A stretch of 64,000 nucleotides of DNA from JBBIJR01 sp037445875 (GCA_037445875.1 JBBIJR010000008.1:1-64000), one strand, 5' to 3'; counted from the stretch's first letter, positions 40,562-50,293 are shown. Notes: generated by a model from the letters alone, not told the origin. Program-made: numbers and translations.

Positions 40562-42970
40562 TTATACAGATACCCGGCGGGACTTGACGGTTTTCTTTCG
40601 ATCACGTGCGCGCACCTTGCGCCCGTTGCGCCTTACGGCCGGCCTGGACTCCGCCCTCAGCGCACTGGCGACAACCTGTGAGACCTCTTTCACGAAGACG
40701 AACTTCATTTCGTCGCGAATCTGCTTCGGCACCTCTTCCAGATCCTTCTCGTTCTTATCCGGCAGAATCACCGTCTTTATGCCGGTCCTGTGTGCAGCCA
40801 GTATTTTCTCCTTGACCCCGCCGATCGGCAAAACGGCACCGCGCAGCGTCACTTCTCCGGTCATGGCCACGTCGTTACGCACAATCTGATTGGTCAGCAG
40901 TGAATAGATCGCGGTATACATCGTGATGCCGGCCGATGGACCGTCCTTCGGGATCGCCCCTGCAGGAACATGGATGTGTATATCTATCTTGTCGAAGTCC
41001 TCGTGGATGCCCAGGTCGTCGGCCTGCGACCGGATTTGGCTCAATGCGGCGATTGCCGACTCTTTCATCACATCGCCCAGCTGGCCGGTCAGCGTGAGAT
41101 TGCCCTTTCCTTTCATCTTCGAGGCTTCTATGAATAGAATGTCGCCTCCGGCTGCAGTCCAGGCAAGACCGGTGCTGATGCCCGGTTTGTTGATTCGCTC
41201 CAGGGCGTCCGAAAAGAACTTGATCTTGCCCAGATATTTATACACTAACGCGCGATCGATGACGGTACGTTCCGCTTTGCCTTCGGCCACTTCCCGGGCA
41301 ACTCCGCGGCAGATCGCGGCCACCTCACGCTCCAGATTACGCAAACCGGCTTCACGGGTGTATTCATGAATAATCGTCCGGATAGCTTCCCTCGCAAACT
41401 TGACCTGGCGCTCCCGAAGTCCGTGCTCGCGAATCTGCTTGGGGATAATGAAGCGCTGGGCAATATGGAGTTTTTCCTCCTCGGTATAGCCGGGAATCTC
41501 GATGACCTCCATTCGATCCTTCAACGCAGGGAGGATGGGGTCAGCAAGATTTGCCGTGGCGATAAAGAGAACTTTGGACAGGTCGAAAGAAACCTCCAGA
41601 TAGTGATCGCTGAACGAAAAGTTTTGCTCAGGATCAAGCACTTCCAACAGAGCGCTTGAGGGATCTCCCCGGAAGTCCATGCCCACTTTGTCGATCTCAT
41701 CGAGCATGAAGACCGGGTTCGTGGAGCCCGCTTTTCGCACGCCCTGGACGATCCGTCCCGGCAGGGCCCCGATGTAGGTCCGACGGTGGCCCCGAATCTC
41801 CGCTTCGTCGCGGATGCCTCCCAGCGACATGCGCACGAACTTCCTCCCGAGCGCATTGGCAATCGACCTCCCCAATGAAGTCTTTCCGACGCCGGGCGGC
41901 CCTACAAAACAGAGGATAGGTCCGCGCATGTCGTTCTTGAGTTTGCGAACCGACAGGTACTCGAGGATCCGATTCTTCACTTTTTCAAGGCCGTAGTGGT
42001 CGGCGTCAAGACGCTTTCGTGCGTCCTCGATCGCCATGTTGTCGTCCGTCTGGACGTTCCAGGGGAGGTCGATGAGCCAATCCAGGTATGTGCGAGAGAC
42101 AGTGTACTCCGCGGCCATGGGGGACATGCGTCCCAGCCTGTCGAGTTCCTTATGAGCGACCTCATTGACTTCCTTGGGCATTTGCGCTTTTTCAATACGC
42201 TCCCGCAACTCGGCCACTTCGGGATTGGCCGATTCCGATTCGCCTAACTCCCGCTGAATGGCTTTGAGTTGTTCCCTGAGGAAATACTCCCGCTGAGTTC
42301 GGCTTATCTCATCCTGCACATCCGATTGGATCTTGTTGCCGAGTTCCAGAGTCTGCAATACACGGTTCAGAATCATGTGCGCATGTTCCAGACGTTTTTT
42401 GACGTCCAGAATCTCCAGCACGGCCTGTTTTTCGTCTGTTCCGATATTCAGAGCCGAGATCGACGCATCTGCCACGCGTCCCGGCTGCTGAATGTTCAGA
42501 ATCATGGAACTCTGTTCAGCTGTGATATAGGGGGCAAGACCCGCCATTTTCTGAAAGATATTCTTGATATTGATGACCAGCGCGTCCACCTCGATGTCGT
42601 CGACCGTCACGGGGATCTCCCCCAACTCATCGATTCGTGCAACCCAATAGGGGTCTTCCTGCACGAATTCCTGCAGTCGAATGCGTTGAACGCCCTGCAC
42701 AATGACGCTCTTACTTCCGTCCGGCATGTCGAACACCCGCATGATGGTCGCGGCGACCCCGTACTCGTACATGTCCTCCTGAGCGGGGTTTTCCACGGAA
42801 CTGTCCTTTTGTGCAACCACTCCCACAAGACGGTTCACTTCCGAGTAGTCGCTGACCAGCCGAAGCGTCTTATCCCGGCCGATCGACAGCGGCATGATCT
42901 GCTGCGGAAACAGCACCGTATTTCGAAGCGGAATGATGGGTAGTGTTTCCGAAAGCTGTGTTTTTTTCAT
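40562..42970 (-). CDS. lon: ATP-dependent protease La (Lon)
   Basis: A protein of 802 aa. An N-terminal substrate-binding domain ('LPIIPLRNTVLFPQQIMPLSIGRDK') is followed by a coiled coil, the AAA domain ('CFVGPPGVGKTSLGRSIANALGRKFVRMSLGG') and the peptidase domain with catalytic serine in 'PKDGPSAGITM' and lysine in 'GGVKEKILAAHRTGI'. The tail is Arg/Lys-rich. AAGGA lies just before the ATG. It degrades abnormal cytosolic proteins. It lies between degP and ftsH in the proteostasis block. Confidence 0.98.
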   Translation of the reverse strand: MKKTQLSETLPIIPLRNTVLFPQQIMPLSIGRDKTLRLVSDYSEVNRLVGVVAQKDSSVENPAQEDMYEYGVAATIMRVFDMPDGSKSVIVQGVQRIRLQEFVQEDPYWVARIDELGEIPVTVDDIEVDALVINIKNIFQKMAGLAPYITAEQSSMILNIQQPGRVADASISALNIGTDEKQAVLEILDVKKRLEHAHMILNRVLQTLELGNKIQSDVQDEISRTQREYFLREQLKAIQRELGESESANPEVAELRERIEKAQMPKEVNEVAHKELDRLGRMSPMAAEYTVSRTYLDWLIDLPWNVQTDDNMAIEDARKRLDADHYGLEKVKNRILEYLSVRKLKNDMRGPILCFVGPPGVGKTSLGRSIANALGRKFVRMSLGGIRDEAEIRGHRRTYIGALPGRIVQGVRKAGSTNPVFMLDEIDKVGMDFRGDPSSALLEVLDPEQNFSFSDHYLEVSFDLSKVLFIATANLADPILPALKDRMEVIEIPGYTEEEKLHIAQRFIIPKQIREHGLRERQVKFAREAIRTIIHEYTREAGLRNLEREVAAICRGVAREVAEGKAERTVIDRALVYKYLGKIKFFSDALERINKPGISTGLAWTAAGGDILFIEASKMKGKGNLTLTGQLGDVMKESAIAALSQIRSQADDLGIHEDFDKIDIHIHVPAGAIPKDGPSAGITMYTAIYSLLTNQIVRNDVAMTGEVTLRGAVLPIGGVKEKILAAHRTGIKTVILPDKNEKDLEEVPKQIRDEMKFVFVKEVSQVVASALRAESRPAVRRNGRKVRARDRKKTVKSRRVSV

Positions 42971-43063
42971 TTTTTCCTTACAGTTGTTCCGTGGACCCTG
43001 CTCGGCATCCGGGGCGGGAGGCGCCAGAGACCCGCCGCCGACCGGGATCCCGTATACGTTTGC

Positions 43064-44590
43064 CTATTGGTTGGGCACCGTGAACGCCATGAACATGGAA
43101 GTGCCTCGGCGATTCACGAGGAACAGCGCGGTATCGCCTTTGTTAAGGCCCGCCATGGCGTCCGAGTAGTCCTTGAGATTTCTGACTTCCCGTTTTCCGA
43201 CACGCTTGATCAGGTCACCCTCCCGAAGACCCGCTCTGAAGGCAGGCCCCGATTGGTCGATATCGACGATGACCACTCCTTTTTCGTCGGCTCCGAACCC
43301 ATACTTGCCGGCCAATTCACTCGAAGCGTTGGAGACTTTGATTCCTATAATCTCTGAGCTCTTGCGTGCGGCGGAATCCTCCTTCATTTGAACGTCTTCA
43401 TCGGGAAACTCTGCCAACGTGACGTACACGACCGTCTCGGTCCCCTCGCGGAGAATGGTCAAAGCAACTTTCGTTCCGGGTGCCCTGCGAACAATAGCCT
43501 TGCGAATAGCGGAACCATCGGCTACTTCCTGGCCGTCCACCTTGATGATGACGTCGCCCTGATGCAAGTCGGCTTTGTCGGCGGGACTATCCTTAACAAT
43601 GTCCGCAATAACGGCTCCTTGGGCTTTTCCAAGCCCCATCGCCCTTGCCATTTGTTCATCGACGTCCTGCATGCGGATGCCGACGTAGCCACGTATGACC
43701 TTTCCGTTCTTGATGATCTGCTCCATAATCGAACGGGCGGTGTTCGAGGGAATAGCAAATCCAATGCCTTCGTAGCCGCCGCTGCGGGACAGGATTGCCG
43801 TGTTGATACCGAGCAGTTGCCCACTCAGATTGACCAGGGCTCCTCCGCTATTACCGGGATTGATGGCGGCATCCGTCTGGAGAAAATCGACGTCCGTGTC
43901 GAGGCCCACCGAAGAGCGTGAGAGCCCGCTGACGATGCCAGCGGTCACGGTCTGGCTGAGCGACTTGCTGAAGGGATTGCCGACCGCGATCGCCCACTGC
44001 CCTACCTTAATCTGGTCGGAATTGGCCATCTTGATCGCGGGCAATCCCTTTTCATCAATGCGCAGGACGGCCAGGTCCGTTCGTGGATCGGCGCCAATCA
44101 ACTTGGAATCGTACGATTTTCCGTTAGACAACGTGACCTTGATATTGTCCATCTTGTCGATCACATGGTTGTTCGTCAACACATAACCGTCCTCACTGAC
44201 GATGACTCCCGACCCCAGGCCCTGCAGTCTTTGTTCCTGCCGGGGCTGGTTACGCGGGGGCCCGAAGAAGCGCCGGAAGAAATCGTCACCGCCGAAAAAA
44301 TCGCCGAAGGGATCGGACGGAAAGGGAGAGGTGGTATTAACATATACTTTTCTTTCGGTCTCCACGGTCACGACGCTCGGTGTAACGTACTCAGCAACGG
44401 CGGAGAAGCCCTCGCTGAATTCAAGCATGGTCGCCATTCTTTCTTCCAGTCTTGCACGAACTTCCGATTCCGATCCGGCTTTTCCCTTGTGGATCAGATT
44501 CAGATTGGCCGTGAGCAGCACCCCCGCCAATATGCCAATGAATATCAACATCGCCGCGAAAAACCATCTCGATGTTTTTGCCGTAAACAT
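43064..44590 (-). CDS. degP: Periplasmic serine protease of the Do/DegP (HtrA) family
   Basis: A protein of 508 aa. I chose ATG 44590 because GGAGG lies six bases ahead, rather than ATG 44626. A signal anchor ('RWFFAAMLIFIGILAGVLLTANL') is followed by the trypsin-like domain with His in 'YVLTNNHVIDK', Asp in 'GADPRTDLAVLRID' and Ser in 'INPGNSGGALVNLSG'. Two PDZ domains follow ('VRGYVGIRMQDVDEQMARAMGL...' and '...GFGADEKGVVIVDIDQSGPAFRAGLREGDLIKRVG'). It is a protease-chaperone of the envelope. It sits between dnaJ-like and lon, about 95 bases from each. Confidence 0.97.
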   Translation of the reverse strand: MFTAKTSRWFFAAMLIFIGILAGVLLTANLNLIHKGKAGSESEVRARLEERMATMLEFSEGFSAVAEYVTPSVVTVETERKVYVNTTSPFPSDPFGDFFGGDDFFRRFFGPPRNQPRQEQRLQGLGSGVIVSEDGYVLTNNHVIDKMDNIKVTLSNGKSYDSKLIGADPRTDLAVLRIDEKGLPAIKMANSDQIKVGQWAIAVGNPFSKSLSQTVTAGIVSGLSRSSVGLDTDVDFLQTDAAINPGNSGGALVNLSGQLLGINTAILSRSGGYEGIGFAIPSNTARSIMEQIIKNGKVIRGYVGIRMQDVDEQMARAMGLGKAQGAVIADIVKDSPADKADLHQGDVIIKVDGQEVADGSAIRKAIVRRAPGTKVALTILREGTETVVYVTLAEFPDEDVQMKEDSAARKSSEIIGIKVSNASSELAGKYGFGADEKGVVIVDIDQSGPAFRAGLREGDLIKRVGKREVRNLKDYSDAMAGLNKGDTALFLVNRRGTSMFMAFTVPNQ

Positions 44591-44685
44591 TCTTAACCTC
44601 CGGGTTGATTCAACAATTTGTTTCATCTTTATCTGGTTTTACGAATCGCTTGGACCAAAGGTTCGCCGACTGTCCAGCGTTTTCG

Positions 44686-45579
44686 TCACCACTCCAGTCC
44701 TGCCTGACGCGCGAAGTCTTCAAATAGCTCCCTCTGACGCCTCCCAAGGGACTTCGGTAATTCAACCTTCACCGTTATATACATATCTCCAACTCCACTT
44801 CGGCCTTTGATTCCAAGCCGGTTCAGTTTTAGCATGGTCCCCGGCTGAGTGGCGGGAGGTATTTTCACATCCAGACGGTCGCCGTACGCCGTCTTGACCC
44901 GCACCGTACTCCCCAGGATGGCTTGCGCCAGATTCACGGTCACATCGGTGAAGATGTCCAGTTCCTTCCTTGAGAACAGCGGGTCGGGCGTAACACGAAC
45001 GGTCAGAATCAGATCACCCGGGCGGCTTGCCGACGGATGGCCCTGTCCACGAAGTCGTATCTGTTCCCCATCGTTGATTCCGGGAGGGATCTTGACTTTC
45101 AGCGTTCGCCTGGTACCGTTTTGGAACGTGAATTCGACATCGCCCCCGCGAACCGCTTTTTCAAAGGAGATCGTAACTTCGGCCTCCAGGTCGTGTCCAC
45201 GTTCCGAACGGTGGCCCGAGGAGGACTCTCCAAAAAACATCTCATCCAGCATATCGGCAAACGAGCGGCCGCTCCGGGATCCACGATGGCTTCCAAGATC
45301 GAAATTTCTGAAGAACTCAGAAAAATCGAACTCGGATTGAGCGCTTCCAGAAAACCCCGAATGGGAGCCAAACCGGCGTATCGTATCGTATTTCTTTCTC
45401 TTTTCCGCATTGGAAAGCACTTCGTATGCTTCAGAGATCTCCTTGAACTTCTCCTCCGCCTCCTTGCTACCCTGATTCCGGTCCGGATGGAATCTCTTTG
45501 CCAACTTCTTGTAGGCCCGCCTGATTTCGTCTTCGCCTGCCGTATCTGCCACGCCCAGTATGTGATAGTAGTCCTTCAT
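44686..45579 (-). CDS. DnaJ-domain co-chaperone, CbpA/DnaJ-like without zinc finger
   Basis: A protein of 297 aa from ATG 45579. The J-domain ('DYYHILGVADTAGEDEIRRAYKKLAKRFHPDRNQGS') carries the HPD tripeptide that stimulates DnaK ATPase. A Gly/Ser/Phe-rich linker (about 70-125) follows, then two DnaJ C-terminal beta-sandwich domains ('LEAEVTISFEKAVRGGDVEF...', 'VRVTPDPLFSRKELDIFTDVTVNLAQAILGSTV'). The CxxCxGxG zinc domain of canonical DnaJ is absent, so this is a class II/CbpA-type J-protein. It follows htpX by 10 bases. Confidence 0.94.
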   Translation of the reverse strand: MKDYYHILGVADTAGEDEIRRAYKKLAKRFHPDRNQGSKEAEEKFKEISEAYEVLSNAEKRKKYDTIRRFGSHSGFSGSAQSEFDFSEFFRNFDLGSHRGSRSGRSFADMLDEMFFGESSSGHRSERGHDLEAEVTISFEKAVRGGDVEFTFQNGTRRTLKVKIPPGINDGEQIRLRGQGHPSASRPGDLILTVRVTPDPLFSRKELDIFTDVTVNLAQAILGSTVRVKTAYGDRLDVKIPPATQPGTMLKLNRLGIKGRSGVGDMYITVKVELPKSLGRRQRELFEDFARQAGLEW

Positions 45580-45589
45580 GGAATCGACC

Positions 45590-46474
45590 TCAGAAGGCCG
45601 TGACCAGACCCTGCGTTGCGTACTCGTGCAGCCGACGGACTCGCTCTTCGGTTGTCGGATGCGTGCGGAAAAGAGCGGCCAGTCCTCCACGCGGTAACGG
45701 ACTGACAATGAACAAATGGGCCGTCGCGTTGCTTCCGTGCATTGGGAGCAACCTGCTGCCCTTTTCCAGTTTCGTCAAGGCGCGAGCAAGTTCGAGCGGG
45801 CGGCCCGAAATCTCAGCCCCCACCCGGTCGGCGAGGAACTCCCTTGATCGGGATACGGCCAGCTGAATCATCGTTGCCGCGATCGGTGCAAGGATCACCA
45901 GAGCCAACCAGGTAATTATGTTTCCTCCCCCGCTTTCTTCGTCGTCCGAGCTTCGCCCGAAACCACCGAACATCGCCGCCCACTGCGCCATGGTTGCGAT
46001 GTACGCAATCGCTCCGGCAATGGTGGCCACGACGCTGCCGATCAAAATGTCCCGGTTCCTTACATGAGCAAGTTCATGTCCGATCACACCTTCGAGTTCC
46101 GAGGGGTTCAATGACTCGAGTATCCCCGACGTCACAGCCACGGCCGCATGCTCAGGATCGCGGCCCGTCGCAAATGCATTGGGAACGGATTCAGGGATCA
46201 GGTAGACGCGCGGCATGGGCAATCCGGCCCTGCTCGCCAGGCGCTGTACCGTCGAATGGAGCTCGGGATGGTCCCGGTATGTAATTTCCCTGGCCCTGTA
46301 CATTCGCAGGACAATCCATTCGCTCCACCAATAGTTCGCGAGGTTCATGGCCCCCGCCAACACCAGGGCAACCAGTGCTCCCGCCTGGCCACCCAACATG
46401 TGGCCGATGAAAACCAACAGCAGCGTCAGGAGAGTAAGAAAAAAGAAAGTCTTGAACGTATTCAGACCTTTCAT
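45590..46474 (-). CDS. htpX: Zinc metalloprotease HtpX
   Basis: A protein of 294 aa from ATG 46474. Two N-terminal membrane segments ('FFFLTLLTLLLVFIGHML', 'GALVALVLAGAMNLANYWW'), the zinc motif 'GVIGHELAHVRNRD', two further hydrophobic segments and the third ligand region 'SRSREFLADRVGAEISG' define the family. It degrades damaged membrane proteins together with FtsH. Its ATG overlaps the fmdB-like stop codon by four bases (ATGA). Confidence 0.97.
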   Translation of the reverse strand: MKGLNTFKTFFFLTLLTLLLVFIGHMLGGQAGALVALVLAGAMNLANYWWSEWIVLRMYRAREITYRDHPELHSTVQRLASRAGLPMPRVYLIPESVPNAFATGRDPEHAAVAVTSGILESLNPSELEGVIGHELAHVRNRDILIGSVVATIAGAIAYIATMAQWAAMFGGFGRSSDDEESGGGNIITWLALVILAPIAATMIQLAVSRSREFLADRVGAEISGRPLELARALTKLEKGSRLLPMHGSNATAHLFIVSPLPRGGLAALFRTHPTTEERVRRLHEYATQGLVTAF

Positions 46475-46719
46475 TCGGTGTCCTTTGATCTTTTCGACTT
46501 GTCCGACGCCGCTTTGCCCTTGTTGTCCGCCGAACCGTCGCTCTTCTTGTAGTCGGTTATGTAGAATCCGGAACCCTTGAAGACCAGCGCAGCGCCGGAC
46601 CCGATAACGCGCGATGCGGGGTTTCCGCACTGCGGGCAGATGGCCACCGGCTCTGTATTGATGCTCTGGAACTCTTCAAAAAGGTGACCGGAGGTACATT
46701 TATACTCATACGTTGGCAT
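46471..46719 (-). CDS. FmdB-type zinc ribbon protein
   Basis: A protein of 82 aa with the FmdB/CxxC_CXXC_SSSS pattern 'MPTYEYKCTSGHLFEEFQSI...AICPQCGNPASRVIGSG...FKGSGFYITDYKK'. One N-terminal cysteine followed by Cys-Pro-Gln-Cys gives only three ligands plus His17 or similar; most relatives have Cys-x-x-Cys in the first knuckle, here 'CTSGH'. The tail is charged. GGAGG lies just before the ATG. It lies 13 bases after dnaK and is coupled to htpX. Function unknown. Confidence 0.88.
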   Translation of the reverse strand: MPTYEYKCTSGHLFEEFQSINTEPVAICPQCGNPASRVIGSGAALVFKGSGFYITDYKKSDGSADNKGKAASDKSKRSKDTE

Positions 46720-46732
46720 AGGAGCCTCCGAG

Positions 46733-48651
46733 TTATTTCTTATCCTTATCGTCGACCACTTCGTAGTCAGCTTCTTCGACCTTTTGCCCCTGACCGGTCG
46801 AGGTCTGGCCGGAAGGTTCCGCGGTACCGGCGGTGGCTCCCTGCTGATACATTCTGGTCGACACTTCGTTCCCCACGCGACCAAGGGCCTCACTAGCCGC
46901 TTTCATCTCGTCGGGGTTATCGGCGTTAACGGCATCCCGGAGCTTCTGGACTTCGGCCTCCAGACGGGTCTTCGAGTCCCCATCGATCTTGTCGCCGAAT
47001 TCCTTCAGGTTCTTCTCCGTCTGATAGAGGAGGTTCTCAGACTGGTTCTTTGTGTCGATTCGTTCCCGACGCTTGCGGTCCTCATCGGCGTGCTCCTGTG
47101 CCTGCTTCACCATTCGCTCNNNNNNNNNNNNNNNNNNNNNNNNNNNNNNNNNNNNNNNNNNNNNNNNNGGATCGTCTGTTCCTTTCCGGTAGCTTTGTCT
47201 TTGGCGGTGACATGCAGGATGCCGTTTGCATCGATGTCGAACGTTACCTCGATCTGCGGCACGCCGCGAGGGGCAGGTGGAATACCCACCAGCTCGAAAC
47301 GGCCGATCTCGCGGTTGTCGGCGAACATCTGCCGCTCCCCCTGGCCCACGCGGATCGTGACGGCCGTCTGGTTGTCTGCCGCGGTCGAGAAGATCTCGGT
47401 TTTCTTGGTCGGGATGGTTGTGTTGCGCGGGATCATCGTCGTGAACACGCCGCCGAGCGTCTCAATACCGAGGGACAGCGGCGTAACATCCAGTAGCAGT
47501 ACATCTTTGACCTCGCCGGCCAGTACGGCGCCCTGAATGGCCGCGCCCACGGCGACGACTTCGTCCGGATTCACTCCTTTGTGCGGCTCCTTGGAGAAAA
47601 GATCCTGGACGAGTTTTTGTATCCTGGGGATGCGGGTGGAACCACCAACAAGGATGACCTCGTCGATCTGCGAATAATTGAGACCCGCGTCTTTCATGGC
47701 CTGCTCCACGGGCTTGACGGTTCGCTGGATCAGGTCATCGCAGATTTGCTCGAACTTCGCACGCGTCAGTACAAGGTCAAGATGCTTGGGAATGCTGTCG
47801 ACGGCCGTGATATAGGGAAGGTTGATCTGAGTCTGCTGTGAGCTGGACAATTCGATCTTAGCTTTTTCCGCCGCATCCTTGAGCCGCTGCAGGGCCATGG
47901 GATCCTTGCGGAGGTCTATGCCTTCCAACTTCTTGAACTCGTCCGCGAGCCAGTTGATGACTCGCTGATCCAGATCGTCGCCGCCCAGGTGTGTGTCTCC
48001 GTTGGTGGCGAGCACTTCGAATACGCCGTCTCCTATTTCCAGAATCGAGATGTCGAACGTCCCGCCGCCCAGGTCGTAGACCGCGATCTTCTCGTTCGAC
48101 CTCTTGTCCAGCCCGTAAGCGAGCGCGGCGGCTGTCGGCTCGTTGAGGATCCTCAATACGTTGAGTCCGGCGATCTTGCCGGCATCCTTGGTCGCCTGGC
48201 GCTGTGCATCGTTGAAATACGCGGGAACGGTCACGACGGCGTCGGTCACCTTTTGGCCCAGATAATCCTCCGCCGTCTGCTTCATCTTCTGAAGGACCAT
48301 TGCAGAAATCTCCGGAGGAGAGAAAATCTGATCGGCGATCTTGACTCTGGCCACCTCACCATCTCCCGCGATCACGTCGTAGGGAACTCGTGAACGTTCT
48401 TCCGACACTTCATCGTATCGGCGTCCCATGAACCGCTTGATCGAGAAGATCGTGTTCTTGGGGTTCGTGATGGCTTGTCTCTTTCCGGGACCGCCTACGA
48501 TACGTTCCCCGGACCTCGTGAATGCGACCACCGACGGAGTAGTGCGCCCGCCCTCAGAGTTTGGAATGACGACTGGCTGGCCGCCCTCCATGATTGCCAC
48601 ACAGGAATTCGTCGTCCCCAAGTCGATTCCAATTACTTTGCCTTTTGCCAT
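46733..48651 (-). CDS. dnaK: Molecular chaperone DnaK (Hsp70), interrupted by an N-run
   Basis: The N-terminal part from ATG 48651 ('GKVIGIDLGTTNSCVAIMEGG', 'VPAYFNDAQRQATKDAG', 'AVYDLGGGTFDISILEI', 'EVILVGGSTRIPRIQKLV', substrate domain 'LLLDVTPLSLGIETLGG') and the C-terminal lid ('MVKQAQEHADEDRKRRERIDTKNQSENLLYQTE...') are both typical DnaK. A gap of 49 Ns lies between 'GKEQTI' and 'ERMVKQ', where Hsp70s have about 13 residues; 38 bases would restore the frame and give about 635 aa. The ending 'YEVVDDKDKK' resembles the EEVD-like bacterial tail. GGAGGT lies seven bases ahead of the ATG. It is the first gene of the proteostasis block. Confidence 0.97.
47120..47168. other. Assembly gap (49 N) inside dnaK
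   Basis: Forty-nine Ns in the DnaK substrate-binding domain. Frame logic requires a gap of 2 modulo 3, and family length predicts about 38 bases, so the run is over-long. Confidence 0.97.
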
Positions 48652-48910
48652 GCTGACCTCCTGTCGCTTCAATGAATATTTTAAAGCATTAATATTATTA
48701 CACTTAATAGACTTGATCGCCCATTGCAATAGCACCTAACCGCAAATCACGTGCCTCGTGACTCATCACAATGATAATCAACCACTTCCTTGCGTGTTAC
48801 CGCTCACACCATGACGCTGCTGTCACGAAATGACCCGGCTGTTGCCATTTTGACATGTTATATGCCATTATGGTGCGAATATGTCATGCGTGTCAAGCAC
48901 TTAATTTTCC
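48652..48910. promoter_or_regulatory. Divergent dnaK / phospholipase D intergenic region with a dyad
   Basis: No gene is seen. The dnaK side is AT-rich and ends in GGAGGT. I found no CIRCE or HAIR heat-shock operator and no clear sigma70 promoter. An imperfect dyad, TGACATGTT (48851-48859) against AATATGTCA (48878-48886), is centred on CCATTATGG at 48865-48873 and could be an operator for either gene. Confidence 0.35.
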
Positions 48911-48973
48911 TTGAATAGGCATCTGCAATACCTTACCTTTCTGACGACACGAGCGACATCAGGATATCAGGAT

Positions 48974-50293
48974 TTGTTTACCAAGAGCATTCCACTGGCC
49001 ATTACGCTTTTCACGACCCTCGCGTGCAAAAGCCTTCACTCGCAGATTCACTACACAGCGTCCCCAACGTTGTCCCTGAATGGAAAAGCCATCTTGTTTT
49101 TCAATGGAACCGTCGACAGCGCAATGGCTGATCCCGGGAACCTCGCAAACGGGCTCGACAATCTCGAACAGCGGGTCATAGACGCGATCAATGCCGCTGG
49201 CAGCAGCGTGGATGTATGTGCCTATGAACTCACCAGCCTGAACATCGTCGTGGCAATCTGCAAGGCTCACGAACGCGGCGTACGAGTCCGGATCATTGTC
49301 GACGACCGCGGTGCCCCAAGGAACAACGAGAACCTCTGGAGGATAACCCGAAATCTGCTCGAAAAAAGGTACAAGGTCCCCTTCATGAGTGACGCCGGCT
49401 GGCCGTGGGTTCATGTGAAGGATAATTTCTATCCCGGTTCACGAGCGCAAATGCACCACAAGTTTGTGATCGTGGACCAACTGTCTCCCGATTCCACCGA
49501 CGACGTGGTGCTAACCGGTTCCTACAACTTCACAATCACGGGACTTGTGAGCATGCAGAACCTGCTTGTGATCCGCGATCATCGTGTGGCCCTGCAGTTC
49601 ACGCAGGAATTCGAGCAGATGTGGGGCAGCAGTGGCCCGATGCCGGACAGCACCCGGGCGGCATTCCATCAACGAAAGACGGCGCTGCCCCTGCCATCCG
49701 TTTCATGGGGCGAGCATAGTTCCGTGTCTGTCCACTTTGCACCCATGGACTTCGAAAAGAAGAAACCGAATTTTCTACACCTCATCGCCGACTTGATTAG
49801 TCGTGAAGCCGATCACGACATCAAGATCTGTTCATTCTCCTTCAGCACCGGCATAGAGATCGATGACGCCATTCGGGAGAAGTATGAGTCCTTGGCCGGA
49901 TTTGAGGTAAAAGCCGTGTTTGAACGATCCCTGGGCAAGCAGGGCTGGAGCCTTTTTCAGGCCATGACGGGCCAGCCGAAGTCCAAGCGCCCATGGAGGA
50001 AGATCGCCGATGCGTATCTGGCGTACGAGGACCGGCATCTTCATCACAAGTATCTCCTCATCGACGCGGAGAATCCGGATACCACTGATGTTCCGATCAT
50101 CATTACGGGATCGTTCAACTTCAGTCACAACGCCAACGAGGAAAACGACGAAAATTTTCTTGTCATTCGGGACCGGCAGCTGGCCAACCAGTTTCTGCAA
50201 GAATTCTACGCAAGGTTCAAGAAAGCTCGGGCTCATGTTCAGACCGACCCCGCTGAGACTGGCGGCGAGACGGACGACTTGTCGGACGATTAG
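48974..50293 (+). CDS. Exported phospholipase D-like protein with two HKD motifs
   Basis: A protein of 439 aa if it starts at TTG 48974, which has AGGA nine bases upstream and gives a signal peptide ('FTKSIPLAITLFTTLACKSLHSQ'); TTG 48911 would add 21 residues. Both catalytic motifs are intact: 'HHKFVIVD...TGSYNFT' and 'HHKYLLID...TGSFNFSHNANEENDENFLVI'. The first half reads 'ILFFNGTVDSAMADPGNLANGLDNLEQRVIDAINAAGSSVDVCAYELTS', like the PLD/nuclease (Nuc, DUF1669-like) type rather than cardiolipin synthase. It may cleave phosphodiesters in nucleic acid or lipid outside the cytoplasm. It is transcribed alone, divergent from dnaK, and its end abuts ppx. Confidence 0.88.
   Translation: MFTKSIPLAITLFTTLACKSLHSQIHYTASPTLSLNGKAILFFNGTVDSAMADPGNLANGLDNLEQRVIDAINAAGSSVDVCAYELTSLNIVVAICKAHERGVRVRIIVDDRGAPRNNENLWRITRNLLEKRYKVPFMSDAGWPWVHVKDNFYPGSRAQMHHKFVIVDQLSPDSTDDVVLTGSYNFTITGLVSMQNLLVIRDHRVALQFTQEFEQMWGSSGPMPDSTRAAFHQRKTALPLPSVSWGEHSSVSVHFAPMDFEKKKPNFLHLIADLISREADHDIKICSFSFSTGIEIDDAIREKYESLAGFEVKAVFERSLGKQGWSLFQAMTGQPKSKRPWRKIADAYLAYEDRHLHHKYLLIDAENPDTTDVPIIITGSFNFSHNANEENDENFLVIRDRQLANQFLQEFYARFKKARAHVQTDPAETGGETDDLSDD

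Noticed and set aside
48652..48910. CIRCE or HAIR heat-shock operator before dnaK
   Set aside because: Searched by eye for TTAGCACTC-N9-GAGTGCTAA and CTTGAGT-N7-ACTCAAG; neither is present.
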